A DNA stretch of 64,000 bases from an uncultured Butyricicoccus sp. (GCA_944376065.1 CALWBL010000002.1:62001-126000); one strand, 5' to 3'; shown: positions 9,357-17,989, numbered from the stretch's first letter. Notes: a model not told the origin generated them from the letters alone. Translations and numbers: made by a program.

Positions 9357-9829
9357 TGAGTACCTCCAGTAATACCACAGCGAGGAGTAAGGATTAGATT
9401 GTTCATGGTATTGTCAGGGGATATATATTCCACTAAAATCATACCATTGCTTTCCGATAGCCACATATTACCAGCCTCACACAAACGCTCAGCTGTAAGT
9501 TCACTTTTACGTGCATTTTGAATATATAAATAACCATCTCTGCAATAATACATCCAAGTTGTATTATCTTGAGTGACTGACAGCACAGGTGTGGAGTCAT
9601 TAAGTGAGGTTATAGAAATACTATTTGATGAATCAGAACGTTTTACAGCACCAGATAGATACTCCAAAACTATGGATTCATTATTTGTTATATCTGCACG
9701 ATTTACAATACCATCATATACATTTAGGATTCGCGGAATAAGCAGGCCGCTACATAATAAAAATATAAGAAAAAAAACAAACACAAAAGTAGTGCCTGCA
9801 CGGTGACGAGTTATTGTAGACATTTTCAT
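9353..9829 (-). CDS. Pseudopilin-like membrane protein
   Basis: 158 residues: basic N-terminus (TRHRAGTTF), one hydrophobic helix (about residues 13-33), then a polar domain. It overlaps its neighbours on both sides by four bases, typical of one co-translated operon. Family not recognised; a minor pilin or assembly role is inferred from the operon. Confidence 0.6.
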   Translation of the reverse strand: MKMSTITRHRAGTTFVFVFFLIFLLCSGLLIPRILNVYDGIVNRADITNNESIVLEYLSGAVKRSDSSNSISITSLNDSTPVLSVTQDNTTWMYYCRDGYLYIQNARKSELTAERLCEAGNMWLSESNGMILVEYISPDNTMNNLILTPRCGITGGTQ

Positions 9830-10131
9830 GCTAAAGCACCTTCTTTGTTTATAGTTACTTTTATCTCTGGTAGACGAGTAGGAGATGTTCTGCGATAATC
9901 AACACTAAAGCGTCTGTTATCGATTTTTATTCCATAGTGGTCTTGGATATATCTTAAATCTGGTGGATAGCGTCCTTCAACGGCATAACAATGGTTCACA
10001 GACTGTTTAATTTCATTATATAAAGCGCTATAACTTTTAGTAAGCATTAAATCGTCAATAAAATAAACCCCAGCACAGAATATAGCGCCAATAATAAATG
10101 CAGTAATAATGCTTTTAAATATACTTCGCAT
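9826..10131 (-). CDS. Small single-pass membrane protein of the pseudopilus operon
   Basis: 101 residues with one N-terminal hydrophobic segment (about 7-28) and a polar tail containing HCYAVEGRYPPDLRYI, a pattern often seen in major pseudopilins (a helix followed by xGxYPxxL). It may be the major pilin-like subunit, although it lacks a clear prepilin cleavage site. Confidence 0.6.
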   Translation of the reverse strand: MRSIFKSIITAFIIGAIFCAGVYFIDDLMLTKSYSALYNEIKQSVNHCYAVEGRYPPDLRYIQDHYGIKIDNRRFSVDYRRTSPTRLPEIKVTINKEGALA

Positions 10132-10149
10132 AATATATTTGCACTCCTT

Positions 10150-11169
10150 TTAAGCCATTGCTGCAAGTCCGCCAAGTAAAGGCAACATAACAGATAGTAA
10201 AAGCAAACCAGATGCACTGCTTAAAACTAGAACTATTATAGGTTCAAGAAGAACTAATAATCTGTCCATTCTGCCAGCAGAGTCAGCAGCTAAACGAGCA
10301 GCTACTTCATCAAGTAAGAATGCAGGACGACCTTCGCTATTTAATCTACCAAGTGCATTACCAGATATAAGACCAGTATCAGCCAGCGATTTAGGAAGCG
10401 ATAAATCATTATCTAAATCCAAAAGCATTTTATTTTTTGCGGCTTGAATATCAGGGTGTTCGTTTAAAGCAGTGGCATGTATAACTGCTTGTTTATTATC
10501 TAGTCCACATTGACAGAATAAAGCAAGGGCAGCACAAAATCTACCAATAGCAAGTTTTCTAGCAAATAGAGTGTTCTGAAAAAACTTCCAACTGCTATTT
10601 CTAATAATTAGCGATAAGAAAATGCCAGCAAATATGGTGGCAATAAGTAAAATACCAGCAAGACCAGAAAACCATTTGCCAGCGCGCATTGCCCAGCGGG
10701 CAAATGGTGAGAAAGATAAACCAAGAGCAGAAAATTGGTCAGCAAATATAGGAAGTACGAAACCAGCAGTTACAATCAAAATAAAGCAAGTGAGTGCAGC
10801 CATTACAGCAGGATAAACTGTTCTGCCATGTAAGCTTTCATTTGCAGCACGCTCACGTTGAAAATAGCATGAAAGATAATCTACTGTTTGTGTTAAGGTG
10901 CCTGTTTGCTCACCATTTTTTACAAGCTCTATCATATAATTAGGAAATGCTTGAGTTTTTTCCATTGCATCACATAATAATCCTTGCCGCACACCGTTGC
11001 GTAATGAAAGGTAAAGTTGTTCTTCAGCGGAACTGGTAGAGCGTGCAGCCATTGCAGCAAAACATTCACTTAGAGTATGCCCTCGTCTTAGATAATTCCC
11101 AACATCTTGACAAAATTCATCTAATACTGTATTAGTTAATAGATGTTCTTTTTTCCGTTTAAAACGCAT
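10150..11169 (-). CDS. Type II secretion/type IV pilus inner-membrane protein, GspF/ComGB-like
   Basis: 339 residues from the ATG at 11169; the longer frame to 11265 is AT-rich leader. Two T2SF repeats (about 15-140 and 215-335) and three hydrophobic segments (about 140-170, 185-210, 305-335). Known relatives form the platform of type II secretion, type IV pili and competence pseudopili. It is the first gene of a five-gene leftward operon. No GspE/ComGA ATPase or prepilin peptidase is encoded in the window, so those must come from elsewhere or the system is reduced. Confidence 0.85.
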   Translation of the reverse strand: MRFKRKKEHLLTNTVLDEFCQDVGNYLRRGHTLSECFAAMAARSTSSAEEQLYLSLRNGVRQGLLCDAMEKTQAFPNYMIELVKNGEQTGTLTQTVDYLSCYFQRERAANESLHGRTVYPAVMAALTCFILIVTAGFVLPIFADQFSALGLSFSPFARWAMRAGKWFSGLAGILLIATIFAGIFLSLIIRNSSWKFFQNTLFARKLAIGRFCAALALFCQCGLDNKQAVIHATALNEHPDIQAAKNKMLLDLDNDLSLPKSLADTGLISGNALGRLNSEGRPAFLLDEVAARLAADSAGRMDRLLVLLEPIIVLVLSSASGLLLLSVMLPLLGGLAAMA

Positions 11170-11232
11170 TTGATTTCCTACCCCTCTTTTAAAGTGCACG
11201 GCTTTTAATAAGTATAGTGTATTATGTAAATT

Positions 11233-11261
11233 ATTATAACCATATTTCTGGTATAGGTAAA
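11233..11261 (-). promoter_or_regulatory. Promoter of the pseudopilus operon
   Basis: Minus strand TTTACC, 17-base spacer, perfect TATAAT. It lies about 65 bases upstream of the GspF-like start. Confidence 0.6.
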
Positions 11262-11314
11262 GCAAAATGGTATTTAAAATTTAATTTTATGTATATGGAA
11301 TATATCAGAAAACT

Positions 11315-11344
11315 TTGACTTTATACTAAAATAAGCTGTATAAT
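11315..11344 (+). promoter_or_regulatory. Promoter of tsaC-coaE
   Basis: TTGACT, 18-base spacer, perfect TATAAT, about 50 bases before the start codon. It is divergent from the pseudopilus promoter. Confidence 0.75.
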
Positions 11345-11393
11345 ATAAAAACAATATGTAATAGAGTATATATGGAAATGGAGGAAAGCTAAT

Positions 11394-12422
11394 TTGGATA
11401 CACAGTTACTTGACCCTGAAAAAGATAAAAGTGTTTATGAAAAAGCAGCATCACTTTTAAAATCGGGTGAAGTTGTGGCAATACCAACAGAAACGGTTTA
11501 TGGTTTAGCAGCAAATGCACTGTCTGGTGAGGCAGTTGAGAAGATATTTGCGGCAAAGGGTAGACCGCAGGATAACCCACTAATTGTTCATATAGCGGAT
11601 TTAAAGCAGATGAAAGAATTAGCAAGGTATGTGCCAGAGAGTGCAAAAAAACTTGCAGATGCTTTTTGGCCAGGACCGCTTACCATTATATTGCCCAAAG
11701 CAGATTGTATTCCAGTGCAGGTTAGTGCTGGACTTGATACGGTTGGAATACGCTTTCCCAGTCATAAAGTCGCACAAAAGCTAATAAAAACTGCGGGTTT
11801 GCCACTTGCAGCACCATCTGCTAATTTATCGGGTAGACCATCAACCACAACATCTAACCATGTTATGCAAGATTTGAAAGGGAAAATTCCAGCAGTGTTA
11901 GAAGGGGGGGCTTGTCAAGTTGGAGTGGAGTCAACTGTAATTTCGCTTGTAGGTGAAAAACCAAGATTATTAAGACCTGGTGGAATCTCTCTTGAACAGC
12001 TTATAGAAGTTTTGGGAGATGTAGAAGTAGATAGAGCGATTACAGAAAAAATAGATGATGATGTAAGGGTTTCCGCACCAGGCATGAAGTATAGACATTA
12101 TGCACCCAAAGCACCAGTAACAGTCGTATGTGGAAATCCAGATAAAACATTTGAATACATAAAACTAAATGCAGGTGAGAAGGCTGGTGTGTTGTGTTTT
12201 AAGGAATATGTCAAAATGTTTCCTAAATGTGAGTGTCGTGAAATGGGTTCAGTAAATGATTTAAAAGAACAAGCAAAACGTATATTTGATGCACTAAGAG
12301 CTTTTGATGAAACAGAAGTCTGTGAGATTTGGGCGCAGTGTCCATCAGATAAGGGTTTAGGGCTTGCGATTGCTAATAGACTTAAAAAAGCAGCAGGTTT
12401 TCATATTATAGAGCTTGATTAA
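11394..12422 (+). CDS. tsaC: L-threonylcarbamoyladenylate synthase, Sua5 type
   Basis: 342 residues, the long (Sua5) form: an N-terminal YrdC domain (about 10-200) plus a C-terminal Sua5 domain (about 215-340, beginning near SAPGMKYRHYAPKAP). It makes threonylcarbamoyl-AMP for t6A37 modification of ANN-decoding tRNAs. Motifs seen: PTETVYGLAANA, KGRPQDNPLIVHI, SANLSGRPSTT. TTG start with GGAGG eight bases upstream. First gene of an operon with coaE. The partner enzymes TsaB, TsaD and TsaE are not in the window, but tcdA, which acts on the same base, is at 58.8 kb. Confidence 0.95.
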   Translation: MDTQLLDPEKDKSVYEKAASLLKSGEVVAIPTETVYGLAANALSGEAVEKIFAAKGRPQDNPLIVHIADLKQMKELARYVPESAKKLADAFWPGPLTIILPKADCIPVQVSAGLDTVGIRFPSHKVAQKLIKTAGLPLAAPSANLSGRPSTTTSNHVMQDLKGKIPAVLEGGACQVGVESTVISLVGEKPRLLRPGGISLEQLIEVLGDVEVDRAITEKIDDDVRVSAPGMKYRHYAPKAPVTVVCGNPDKTFEYIKLNAGEKAGVLCFKEYVKMFPKCECREMGSVNDLKEQAKRIFDALRAFDETEVCEIWAQCPSDKGLGLAIANRLKKAAGFHIIELD

Positions 12423-12432
12423 AGGAGAGACT

Positions 12433-13023
12433 ATGAAAATCATAGGACTGACAGGAGGTTCTGGTGCAGGCAAAAGCGTAGCAGCAGAACAGTTTCAAAA
12501 GCTAGGTGCAGGTATAGTTGATGCAGATGCTGTTTATCGTGAGCTTTGCAGTAACAACATGGATATGTTAAATAATCTGAAGTCTGAATTTGGTGATATA
12601 CTAACAGAGGACAATAAACTTGATAGGACAAAACTTGCAAAAATTGTATTTTCGGATTCTAAAAAATTAGCTAGGCTAAATGAGATAACATTTCCATATA
12701 TAAAAAAGACAAGCGATGAAAAATTTGAGATATTTAGAAAGCAAGGCTGTTTAATTGCACTTTATGATGCACCGACTTTGTTTCAAAACGGAGCAGATTC
12801 TATATGTGATTCAGTAATAGGTGTGATTGCTAAAAGAGAAACAAGAATAAAGCGTATTTTACAGCGTGATGGAATATCAGAGCAGGCAGCGGCATCAAGG
12901 ATAGATTCACAACCTAATGATGAATTTTATTATACACATTGCAATTATATTTTAGAAAATGATGTTTCACGTGAAACATTTGAAAGTGAAGTAAAACAGT
13001 TATGGAAAAAGCTGCTTGAATAA
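12433..13023 (+). CDS. coaE: Dephospho-CoA kinase
   Basis: 196 residues. Last step of coenzyme A synthesis: ATP phosphorylates the 3'-OH of dephospho-CoA. Walker A GGSGAGKS at residues 8-15, then the ADAVYREL element typical of CoaE. The ATG at 12433 follows AAAGGAGAG that overlaps the end of tsaC; the longer frame from 12415 lacks a ribosome site. Its 3' end contains a perfect parS sequence, read as codons for DVSRET, so the protein tail has accommodated a ParB site. Confidence 0.93.
   Translation: MKIIGLTGGSGAGKSVAAEQFQKLGAGIVDADAVYRELCSNNMDMLNNLKSEFGDILTEDNKLDRTKLAKIVFSDSKKLARLNEITFPYIKKTSDEKFEIFRKQGCLIALYDAPTLFQNGADSICDSVIGVIAKRETRIKRILQRDGISEQAAASRIDSQPNDEFYYTHCNYILENDVSRETFESEVKQLWKKLLE
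12963..12978. promoter_or_regulatory. parS site, perfect, inside coaE
   Basis: TGTTTCACGTGAAACA within the last 20 codons of coaE. Intragenic parS sites are known in other Firmicutes. Confidence 0.88.
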
Positions 13024-13081
13024 GTAAAGTCAAGTAGAGATATTATAAAAGTAAAACTAATATAATAGGAGAATGATAAAT

Positions 13082-14455
13082 ATGACTTCAGAAGAACTAT
13101 TTTATGACCGCAAAACAGCATTTGATAGAATTGATGAAAAAGCATCAAATGATTATGCAGAAGGTTATAAAGCATTTTTAGATGCAGGTAAAACAGAACG
13201 TGATGCTGTGGAGGTTATTTTAGAGCTTGCTAATAAGGCAGGGTTTAAGGCTTATGAACGTGGTATGGAGCTTAAAGCAGGCGATAGAATCTATAAGATA
13301 AATCGTAACAAGGCCATTGCATTAGCTGTAATTGGCAATAGACCTATAAATGAGGGTATTCGTTTAACTGCAGCTCATCTTGATGCACCAAGAATTGATA
13401 TTCGTACAGTGCCTCTGTATGAGAAAGATGGAATGGCATTTTTCAAAACTCACTATTATGGTGGTATTAAAAAATACCAGTGGCTTGCAATCCCGCTAGA
13501 ACTTCGTGGAGTTGTATGCGTGTGCAAGGACGGAAAGACAGAAACTGTAAAAATTAACATTGGTGCAGACCCACAAGACCCTAAGTTTGTTATTACAGAC
13601 TTGCTGCCACATCTTGCAAGTAAGCAGATGCAGCAAAAAATGGTTGACGGTATCAAAGCGGAAGGTATGAATATTTTAATAGCATCAAAGCCATATGATG
13701 CTGAAAAAGATTGTAAGGATAAAATTAAATTAGCTGTTATGCAGCACTTAAATGAAAAGTATGGTATGAGAGAAATAGATTTTCTGTCTGCGGAGCTTTC
13801 ATGTGTACCAGCATTCAATGCATGTGATGTAGGATTAGATAGATCTATGGTTGGTGCATACGGTCATGATGATAGAGTATGTTCTTATCCAGCAGCAACT
13901 GCTCTTATGGATTTAGAGGAAATTCCAGAGCATACATCAGTATGTTTGCTTGTTGATAAAGAAGAAATCGGCTCTGAAGGTGTTACAGGTATGCAAAGCA
14001 GGTTTTTTGATACACTTATGGAAGACTTGTGTGGCGGCCTTACAGGTGAATGTTATGAAAACAGTATTTGTTTATCAACCGATGTATGTAATGCATTTGA
14101 CCCTAATTATGCAGATGTATCAGAGCCACGAAATGATGGCAGACTTAACTGCGGTTTTGCACTTATGAAGTATAGTGGTGCAAGAGGAAAGTCAGGCACA
14201 AGCGATGCATCAGCGGAAGTAATGGCTACTGTTCGTAATATTATGGAATGTGCAGGCGTTCCATGGCAGACAGCACAGCTTGGCAGGGTAGACCAAGGTG
14301 GTGGAGGTACAGTTGCAATGTATCTAGCAAATCGCAATATTGATACAATAGATGCAGGCGTTCCAGTGCTTTCAATGCATGCACCTTTTGAAATTATTTC
14401 TAAAATTGATTTATATAGTGCATATCTTGGTATGGGTGCATTCTATAAATCATAA
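13082..14455 (+). CDS. M18-family zinc aminopeptidase
   Basis: 457 residues. M18 metallopeptidase that removes N-terminal residues (usually acidic or hydrophobic) from peptides in the cytoplasm. Seen: TAAHLDAPRID (metal-binding His and Asp), VDKEEIGSEGVTG (catalytic Glu pair), and SMHAPFEI near the C-terminus (last metal His). The second ATG at 13082 is preferred because AGGAG is only one base before the ATG at 13073 but ten before this one. It follows coaE by 58 bases and has no clear promoter of its own, so it may be part of the tsaC-coaE transcript. Confidence 0.9.
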   Translation: MTSEELFYDRKTAFDRIDEKASNDYAEGYKAFLDAGKTERDAVEVILELANKAGFKAYERGMELKAGDRIYKINRNKAIALAVIGNRPINEGIRLTAAHLDAPRIDIRTVPLYEKDGMAFFKTHYYGGIKKYQWLAIPLELRGVVCVCKDGKTETVKINIGADPQDPKFVITDLLPHLASKQMQQKMVDGIKAEGMNILIASKPYDAEKDCKDKIKLAVMQHLNEKYGMREIDFLSAELSCVPAFNACDVGLDRSMVGAYGHDDRVCSYPAATALMDLEEIPEHTSVCLLVDKEEIGSEGVTGMQSRFFDTLMEDLCGGLTGECYENSICLSTDVCNAFDPNYADVSEPRNDGRLNCGFALMKYSGARGKSGTSDASAEVMATVRNIMECAGVPWQTAQLGRVDQGGGGTVAMYLANRNIDTIDAGVPVLSMHAPFEIISKIDLYSAYLGMGAFYKS

Positions 14456-14492
14456 ATAAAGATAAAATGTTATATTCTAAAGTTATATGAGC

Positions 14493-14508
14493 TATTTTTG
14501 CAAAAATA
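14493..14508. repeat. 16-bp perfect palindrome
   Basis: TATTTTTGCAAAAATA, between the aminopeptidase gene and ptsI. It could be an operator; nothing ties it to a named regulator. Confidence 0.5.
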
Positions 14509-14567
14509 ATATTTAACAATCATAAAAAAATATGATGTTTTAGATGTTATCATATAACTATGTGAAA

Positions 14568-14598
14568 AATGAACACATTATAATAATATATGTTCATT
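14568..14598. repeat. Inverted repeat upstream of the ptsI promoter
   Basis: AATGAACA and TGTTCATT separated by 15 AT-rich bases, about 35 bases upstream of the ptsI -35 box. Could be an operator or the 3' end hairpin of the aminopeptidase transcript. Confidence 0.45.
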
Positions 14599-14633
14599 TG
14601 TTTAGTATATCTTAGAAAAATACTACTATATAC

Positions 14634-14662
14634 TTGACAAACGAGCAGTTAGCGTAGAAAAT
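14634..14662 (+). promoter_or_regulatory. Promoter of ptsI
   Basis: Perfect TTGACA, 17-base spacer, GAAAAT (4 of 6). It is followed by a leader of about 120 bases. Confidence 0.6.
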
Positions 14663-14669
14663 AATATCG

Positions 14670-14791
14670 AGAGTAATTTCCTTGGTGCTGAAAATTGCAA
14701 GGAAATGAGGAGAATCAATTAAAGTTTTATAATTTAGCTCAGCTCCCTATTTTATAGGGATTGAAGTAAGAGGAAGGATGAAGGCAAATTG
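14670..14791 (+). promoter_or_regulatory. Structured 5' leader of ptsI
   Basis: Two hairpins: ATTTCCTTG (14676-14684) with CAAGGAAAT (14698-14706), and TCCCTAT (14744-14750) with ATAGGGA (14754-14760). Neither is followed by a U-run. The rest of 14456-14633 holds only palindromes and no gene. Confidence 0.55.
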
Positions 14792-16486
14792 ATGACAATC
14801 CAAGCATTAGGCGTATCAGAAGGTCTAGTAAAAGCAAAAGCATTTGTACTGGCAGAGCCAGATTTAACCGTAACTAAGCAAACAGTTACAGACGTTGCAG
14901 CAGAAAAGGCTCGTGTTGATGATGCCATCAATACCGCAAAGGCTCAGATTGAAGCTATCATGCAAGAGGCTGGCGACACTCTGGGTGATGACGCTGAAAT
15001 CTTTGAGGCACATCTAATGATGATTGAAGATGAAGACTTCATCGAAGGTATGAAGAATATTATTGATGATGAAAAGGTTTGTGCAGAATATGCTTGTAAA
15101 GTAAACTGTGAGAACTTCCAAGCTATGTTCCGTGCAATGGACAGCGAATATATGCAGGCTCGTGCAGCCGATGTTGGCGATATTTCTATGCGTGTATTAA
15201 AGGTTCTAAAAGGCATATCTGATAATATACTTGATACTATTACAGAACCATGTATTATTGTTGCAAATGATTTAACTCCATCTGATACAGCAAAAGTTGG
15301 TACAAAGCCAGTTATGGGATTTATCACTGAAATCGGTGGTCGTACAAGCCACTCTGCAATTATGGCTCGCTCCATGGGTCTGCCAGCAGCAGCAGGTGCA
15401 GGCGAACAGGCTCGTATTATCAAAAACGGTGACTATGTACTGCTTGATGGTTGCAGCGGTGAAATTGTTCTAAACCCTGAAAAGGAAAGGGAAGAAGAGT
15501 TCGACCGCAAGAAGGCAAAGTTTGATGAACAGCGTCGTATGCTTGAAACTTATCGTACACAAGAAGGTGCAACCTCGGACGGTCATCGTGTAATCATTGA
15601 AGGAAATATCGGAACACCTGCTGATGCTGAGCGTGTAGATGCTGTTGGCGGTGAAGGCGTTGGTCTGTTCCGTTCTGAGTTCTTGTTTATGGACCGTTCT
15701 GACCTTCCAGGTGAAGAGGAACAGTTCGAGGCTTACAAGAAAGCTGCTGAAATTATGACTAATAGACCAGTTATTATTCGTACCCTTGATATCGGTGGCG
15801 ATAAGGAAGTTCCAGCACTAGACCTCGAAAAGGAGCAGAACCCATTCTTAGGTTATCGTGCTATTCGTATCTGTCTGGACCGTGAAGAACTGTTTATGAC
15901 TCAGCTCCGTGCGCTACTTCGTGCCTCTGCATTCGGTGATGTTCGTATCATGTTCCCAATGATTTCTTCCCTTGAGGAGGTTCTAAGTGCTAAGAAAATG
16001 GTAGAGAGGGCAAAGGAGCAGTTAAAGGCGGAAGGCGTTTCTTATAATGAAAATATCAAAATTGGTATTATGATTGAGATTCCGGTAGCTGCTATTTGTG
16101 CAGATATTCTGGCTAAAGAGGTTGACTTCTTCTCTATTGGTACTAATGACCTGATTCAATATTCTTGTGCAGTTGACCGTATCAACGATAAGATTTCCTC
16201 ACTATATCGTCCATTACATCCAGGCGTACTACGTCTTATCAAGATGGCTGCTGACGCTGCAAAGGCTGAAGGCATTGAGTGTGGTGTATGTGGTGAGATG
16301 GCTGGTTCACGTGGTATGGCAAGCGTACTATGTGGTCTAGGAGTTACTAATCTGTCCATGTCTGCATCTTCTATTTTGGCCGCTAAGTCTGACCTTGCAC
16401 ATCATACCTACGATGAGTGTGTAAAGCTGGCTGAAAGCCTGCTGGGTGGTTCTTCTGCAACTCAGAATGAATCTACTTTCGGTTGA
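14792..16486 (+). CDS. ptsI: Phosphotransferase system enzyme I
   Basis: 564 residues. Enzyme I autophosphorylates from phosphoenolpyruvate and passes phosphate to HPr, feeding all PTS sugar uptake. The HPr-binding/phosphohistidine domain holds GGRTSHSAIMAR with the active His at about residue 187; the C-terminal PEP-binding barrel ends with GVCGEMAGS carrying the catalytic Cys. The ATG at 14792 (one codon after an in-frame TTG) has AAGG seven bases upstream. Codon use is biased, as in highly expressed genes. No ptsH or sugar-specific EII gene is adjacent. The transcript ends in a terminator that is also a parS site. Confidence 0.97.
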   Translation: MTIQALGVSEGLVKAKAFVLAEPDLTVTKQTVTDVAAEKARVDDAINTAKAQIEAIMQEAGDTLGDDAEIFEAHLMMIEDEDFIEGMKNIIDDEKVCAEYACKVNCENFQAMFRAMDSEYMQARAADVGDISMRVLKVLKGISDNILDTITEPCIIVANDLTPSDTAKVGTKPVMGFITEIGGRTSHSAIMARSMGLPAAAGAGEQARIIKNGDYVLLDGCSGEIVLNPEKEREEEFDRKKAKFDEQRRMLETYRTQEGATSDGHRVIIEGNIGTPADAERVDAVGGEGVGLFRSEFLFMDRSDLPGEEEQFEAYKKAAEIMTNRPVIIRTLDIGGDKEVPALDLEKEQNPFLGYRAIRICLDREELFMTQLRALLRASAFGDVRIMFPMISSLEEVLSAKKMVERAKEQLKAEGVSYNENIKIGIMIEIPVAAICADILAKEVDFFSIGTNDLIQYSCAVDRINDKISSLYRPLHPGVLRLIKMAADAAKAEGIECGVCGEMAGSRGMASVLCGLGVTNLSMSASSILAAKSDLAHHTYDECVKLAESLLGGSSATQNESTFG

Positions 16487-16508
16487 TTATTTATAAGATA
16501 AAATATAA

Positions 16509-16545
16509 ACCGTCTATGTTTCACGTGAAACATAGACGGTTTTTT
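16509..16545 (+). terminator. ptsI terminator built on a parS palindrome
   Basis: ACCGTCTATGTTTCAC and GTGAAACATAGACGGT form a perfect 32-bp palindrome followed by five T residues, 23 bases after the ptsI stop codon. Confidence 0.9.
16517..16532. promoter_or_regulatory. parS site, perfect, in terminator stem
   Basis: TGTTTCACGTGAAACA forms the centre of the ptsI terminator palindrome. Confidence 0.9.
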
Positions 16546-16907
16546 CACTGATTTGATTTATCTTCAGGCTTACAAATAAGGGCAAATAAACAGCCAAAAA
16601 CAATAGCAGCAGCAATGCCACCAGCAGCACCTTGTACACCGCCTGTAAATGCACCTAGAAAACCAGATTCAGCAACAGCTTTTGATACACCTTTAGCAAG
16701 AGAATAACCAAAACCAAGCAGAGGAACTGTGGCACCAGCACCACCAAAGTCTACAATTGGCTGATAAATACCAAGTGCAGTTAAAATGATACCAAGAACA
16801 ACATAACTAACAAGTATTCTAGCAGGTGTTAATTTTGTACGGTCAATTAAAATCTGAGATAATGCACAAATTATCCCTCCGGTTAAAAAGGCTTGAAAAT
16901 ATTGCAT
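16545..16907 (-). CDS. spoVAE: Stage V sporulation protein AE (SpoVAEb type)
   Basis: 120 residues with four to five hydrophobic segments, containing GGAGATVPLLGFGYSLAKG typical of SpoVAC/SpoVAEb membrane proteins. These form the channel that moves Ca-dipicolinic acid into the forespore and out at germination. The ATG at 16907 has AAGGGAG ten bases upstream and lies just after the spoVAD stop; an upstream TTG at 16931 would overlap spoVAD and was not used. Second gene of a leftward spoVAD-spoVAE pair; spoVAC is not here. Confidence 0.9.
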   Translation of the reverse strand: MQYFQAFLTGGIICALSQILIDRTKLTPARILVSYVVLGIILTALGIYQPIVDFGGAGATVPLLGFGYSLAKGVSKAVAESGFLGAFTGGVQGAAGGIAAAIVFGCLFALICKPEDKSNQ

Positions 16908-16911
16908 AAAA

Positions 16912-17928
16912 TCAATTCTCCCTTCGCTCAATTACTACTGCATGACATATACCAACGATAGGCTGACCTTGCTGAAGGGATGTAGGGCTCATAAGTGCAC
17001 CTGTTCCTGCAAATACAAGGCGATTTAATTTCTTATTTTTCATTTCATCAAGAAGATGACCACAAAGCACAGCAGCAGAACAACCACAGCCAGAACCGCC
17101 CGAGTGTACATCTTGAGTATCACCATAGAGCATAGAGCCACAGTCACTGTAAACTTTTGTTATATCTATTTTATCTTGCTCAAATAATCTGACAAGCAAA
17201 CTAGCCCCAATGTCGCCAAGGTCACCAGTTACAATTATATCATAATCGCATGGTTTAGTATTTGTATCAGAAAATAGGGTAGATATTGTATGATAAGCGG
17301 CGGGAGCCATTGCAGCACCCATATTGTTTGCATCTTTTATGCCCATTTCTATCATTTGACCTATAATAGCATGGGTTACACAAAATTCACAATTATTTGA
17401 CTTTTCCATTAAAACAGCACCTGCAGCAGTAGCAGTCCACTGAGCGGTTGGAGGACGTTGACCACCATATGCAAGTGGAAAACGATATTGTCTTTCAGCC
17501 GAACAAAAATGAGATGATGCAGATGCTATAAGATTATTTGCACAACCTCCATCTATAAGACATGAGCCAACAAGCAATCCCTCAGCCATGGTAGAACAAG
17601 CACCATAAAGCCCAAGAAATGGACGGTTAGAGGTAAGACATGCAAATGTAGAGCCAATACATTGGTTTAAAAGGTCACCAGCTAAGATAACATCTATATC
17701 ACAAATCTTTTTATTGGCTTTATCTAAAGTTGTTGTAATGGCAGTTTGTTGCATTTTACTTTCTGCAAGCTCCCAACTTTTTTGTTCACATTTGGAGTCT
17801 TGTTCTATAACATCAAAGCAACCTTTCAATGGTCCGTTGTTTTCTTTAGTACCTACAACAGCAGCATAATTTGATATTTTAGGGGGTTGATTAAACACAA
17901 TCGTATGTTTACCTATGCGGTATGCCAT
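16912..17928 (-). CDS. spoVAD: Stage V sporulation protein AD
   Basis: 338 residues, thiolase-like fold with no thiolase active site expected. SpoVAD binds dipicolinic acid and works with the SpoVA membrane channel in the spore inner membrane. Signature stretches: VFNQPPKI near the N-terminus, GLYGACSTMAEGL, ASASSHFCSAERQYRFP and VTGDLGDIG. ATG start with AAGGAG upstream. A sequence resembling a forespore (sigma-G type) promoter lies just upstream. It pairs with spoVAE and needs a SpoVAC encoded elsewhere. Confidence 0.95.
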   Translation of the reverse strand: MAYRIGKHTIVFNQPPKISNYAAVVGTKENNGPLKGCFDVIEQDSKCEQKSWELAESKMQQTAITTTLDKANKKICDIDVILAGDLLNQCIGSTFACLTSNRPFLGLYGACSTMAEGLLVGSCLIDGGCANNLIASASSHFCSAERQYRFPLAYGGQRPPTAQWTATAAGAVLMEKSNNCEFCVTHAIIGQMIEMGIKDANNMGAAMAPAAYHTISTLFSDTNTKPCDYDIIVTGDLGDIGASLLVRLFEQDKIDITKVYSDCGSMLYGDTQDVHSGGSGCGCSAAVLCGHLLDEMKNKKLNRLVFAGTGALMSPTSLQQGQPIVGICHAVVIERREN

Positions 17929-17960
17929 TTATAAATCACTCCTTATAAGGATTATAAAAT

Positions 17961-17989
17961 TATATTGTGCGAAAATTTACATATTATAC
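17961..17989 (-). promoter_or_regulatory. Candidate sigma-G-like promoter of spoVAD
   Basis: Minus strand GTATA, 17 bases, CAATATA, compared with the sigma-G consensus GHATR-18-CATWHTA. The -10 matches 6 of 7; the spacer is one base short. The fit with a forespore gene makes it plausible. Confidence 0.4.

Noticed and set aside
11170..11265. N-terminal extension of the GspF-like protein
   Set aside because: AT-rich leader containing a promoter -10 box; the ATG at 11169 gives the normal family start.
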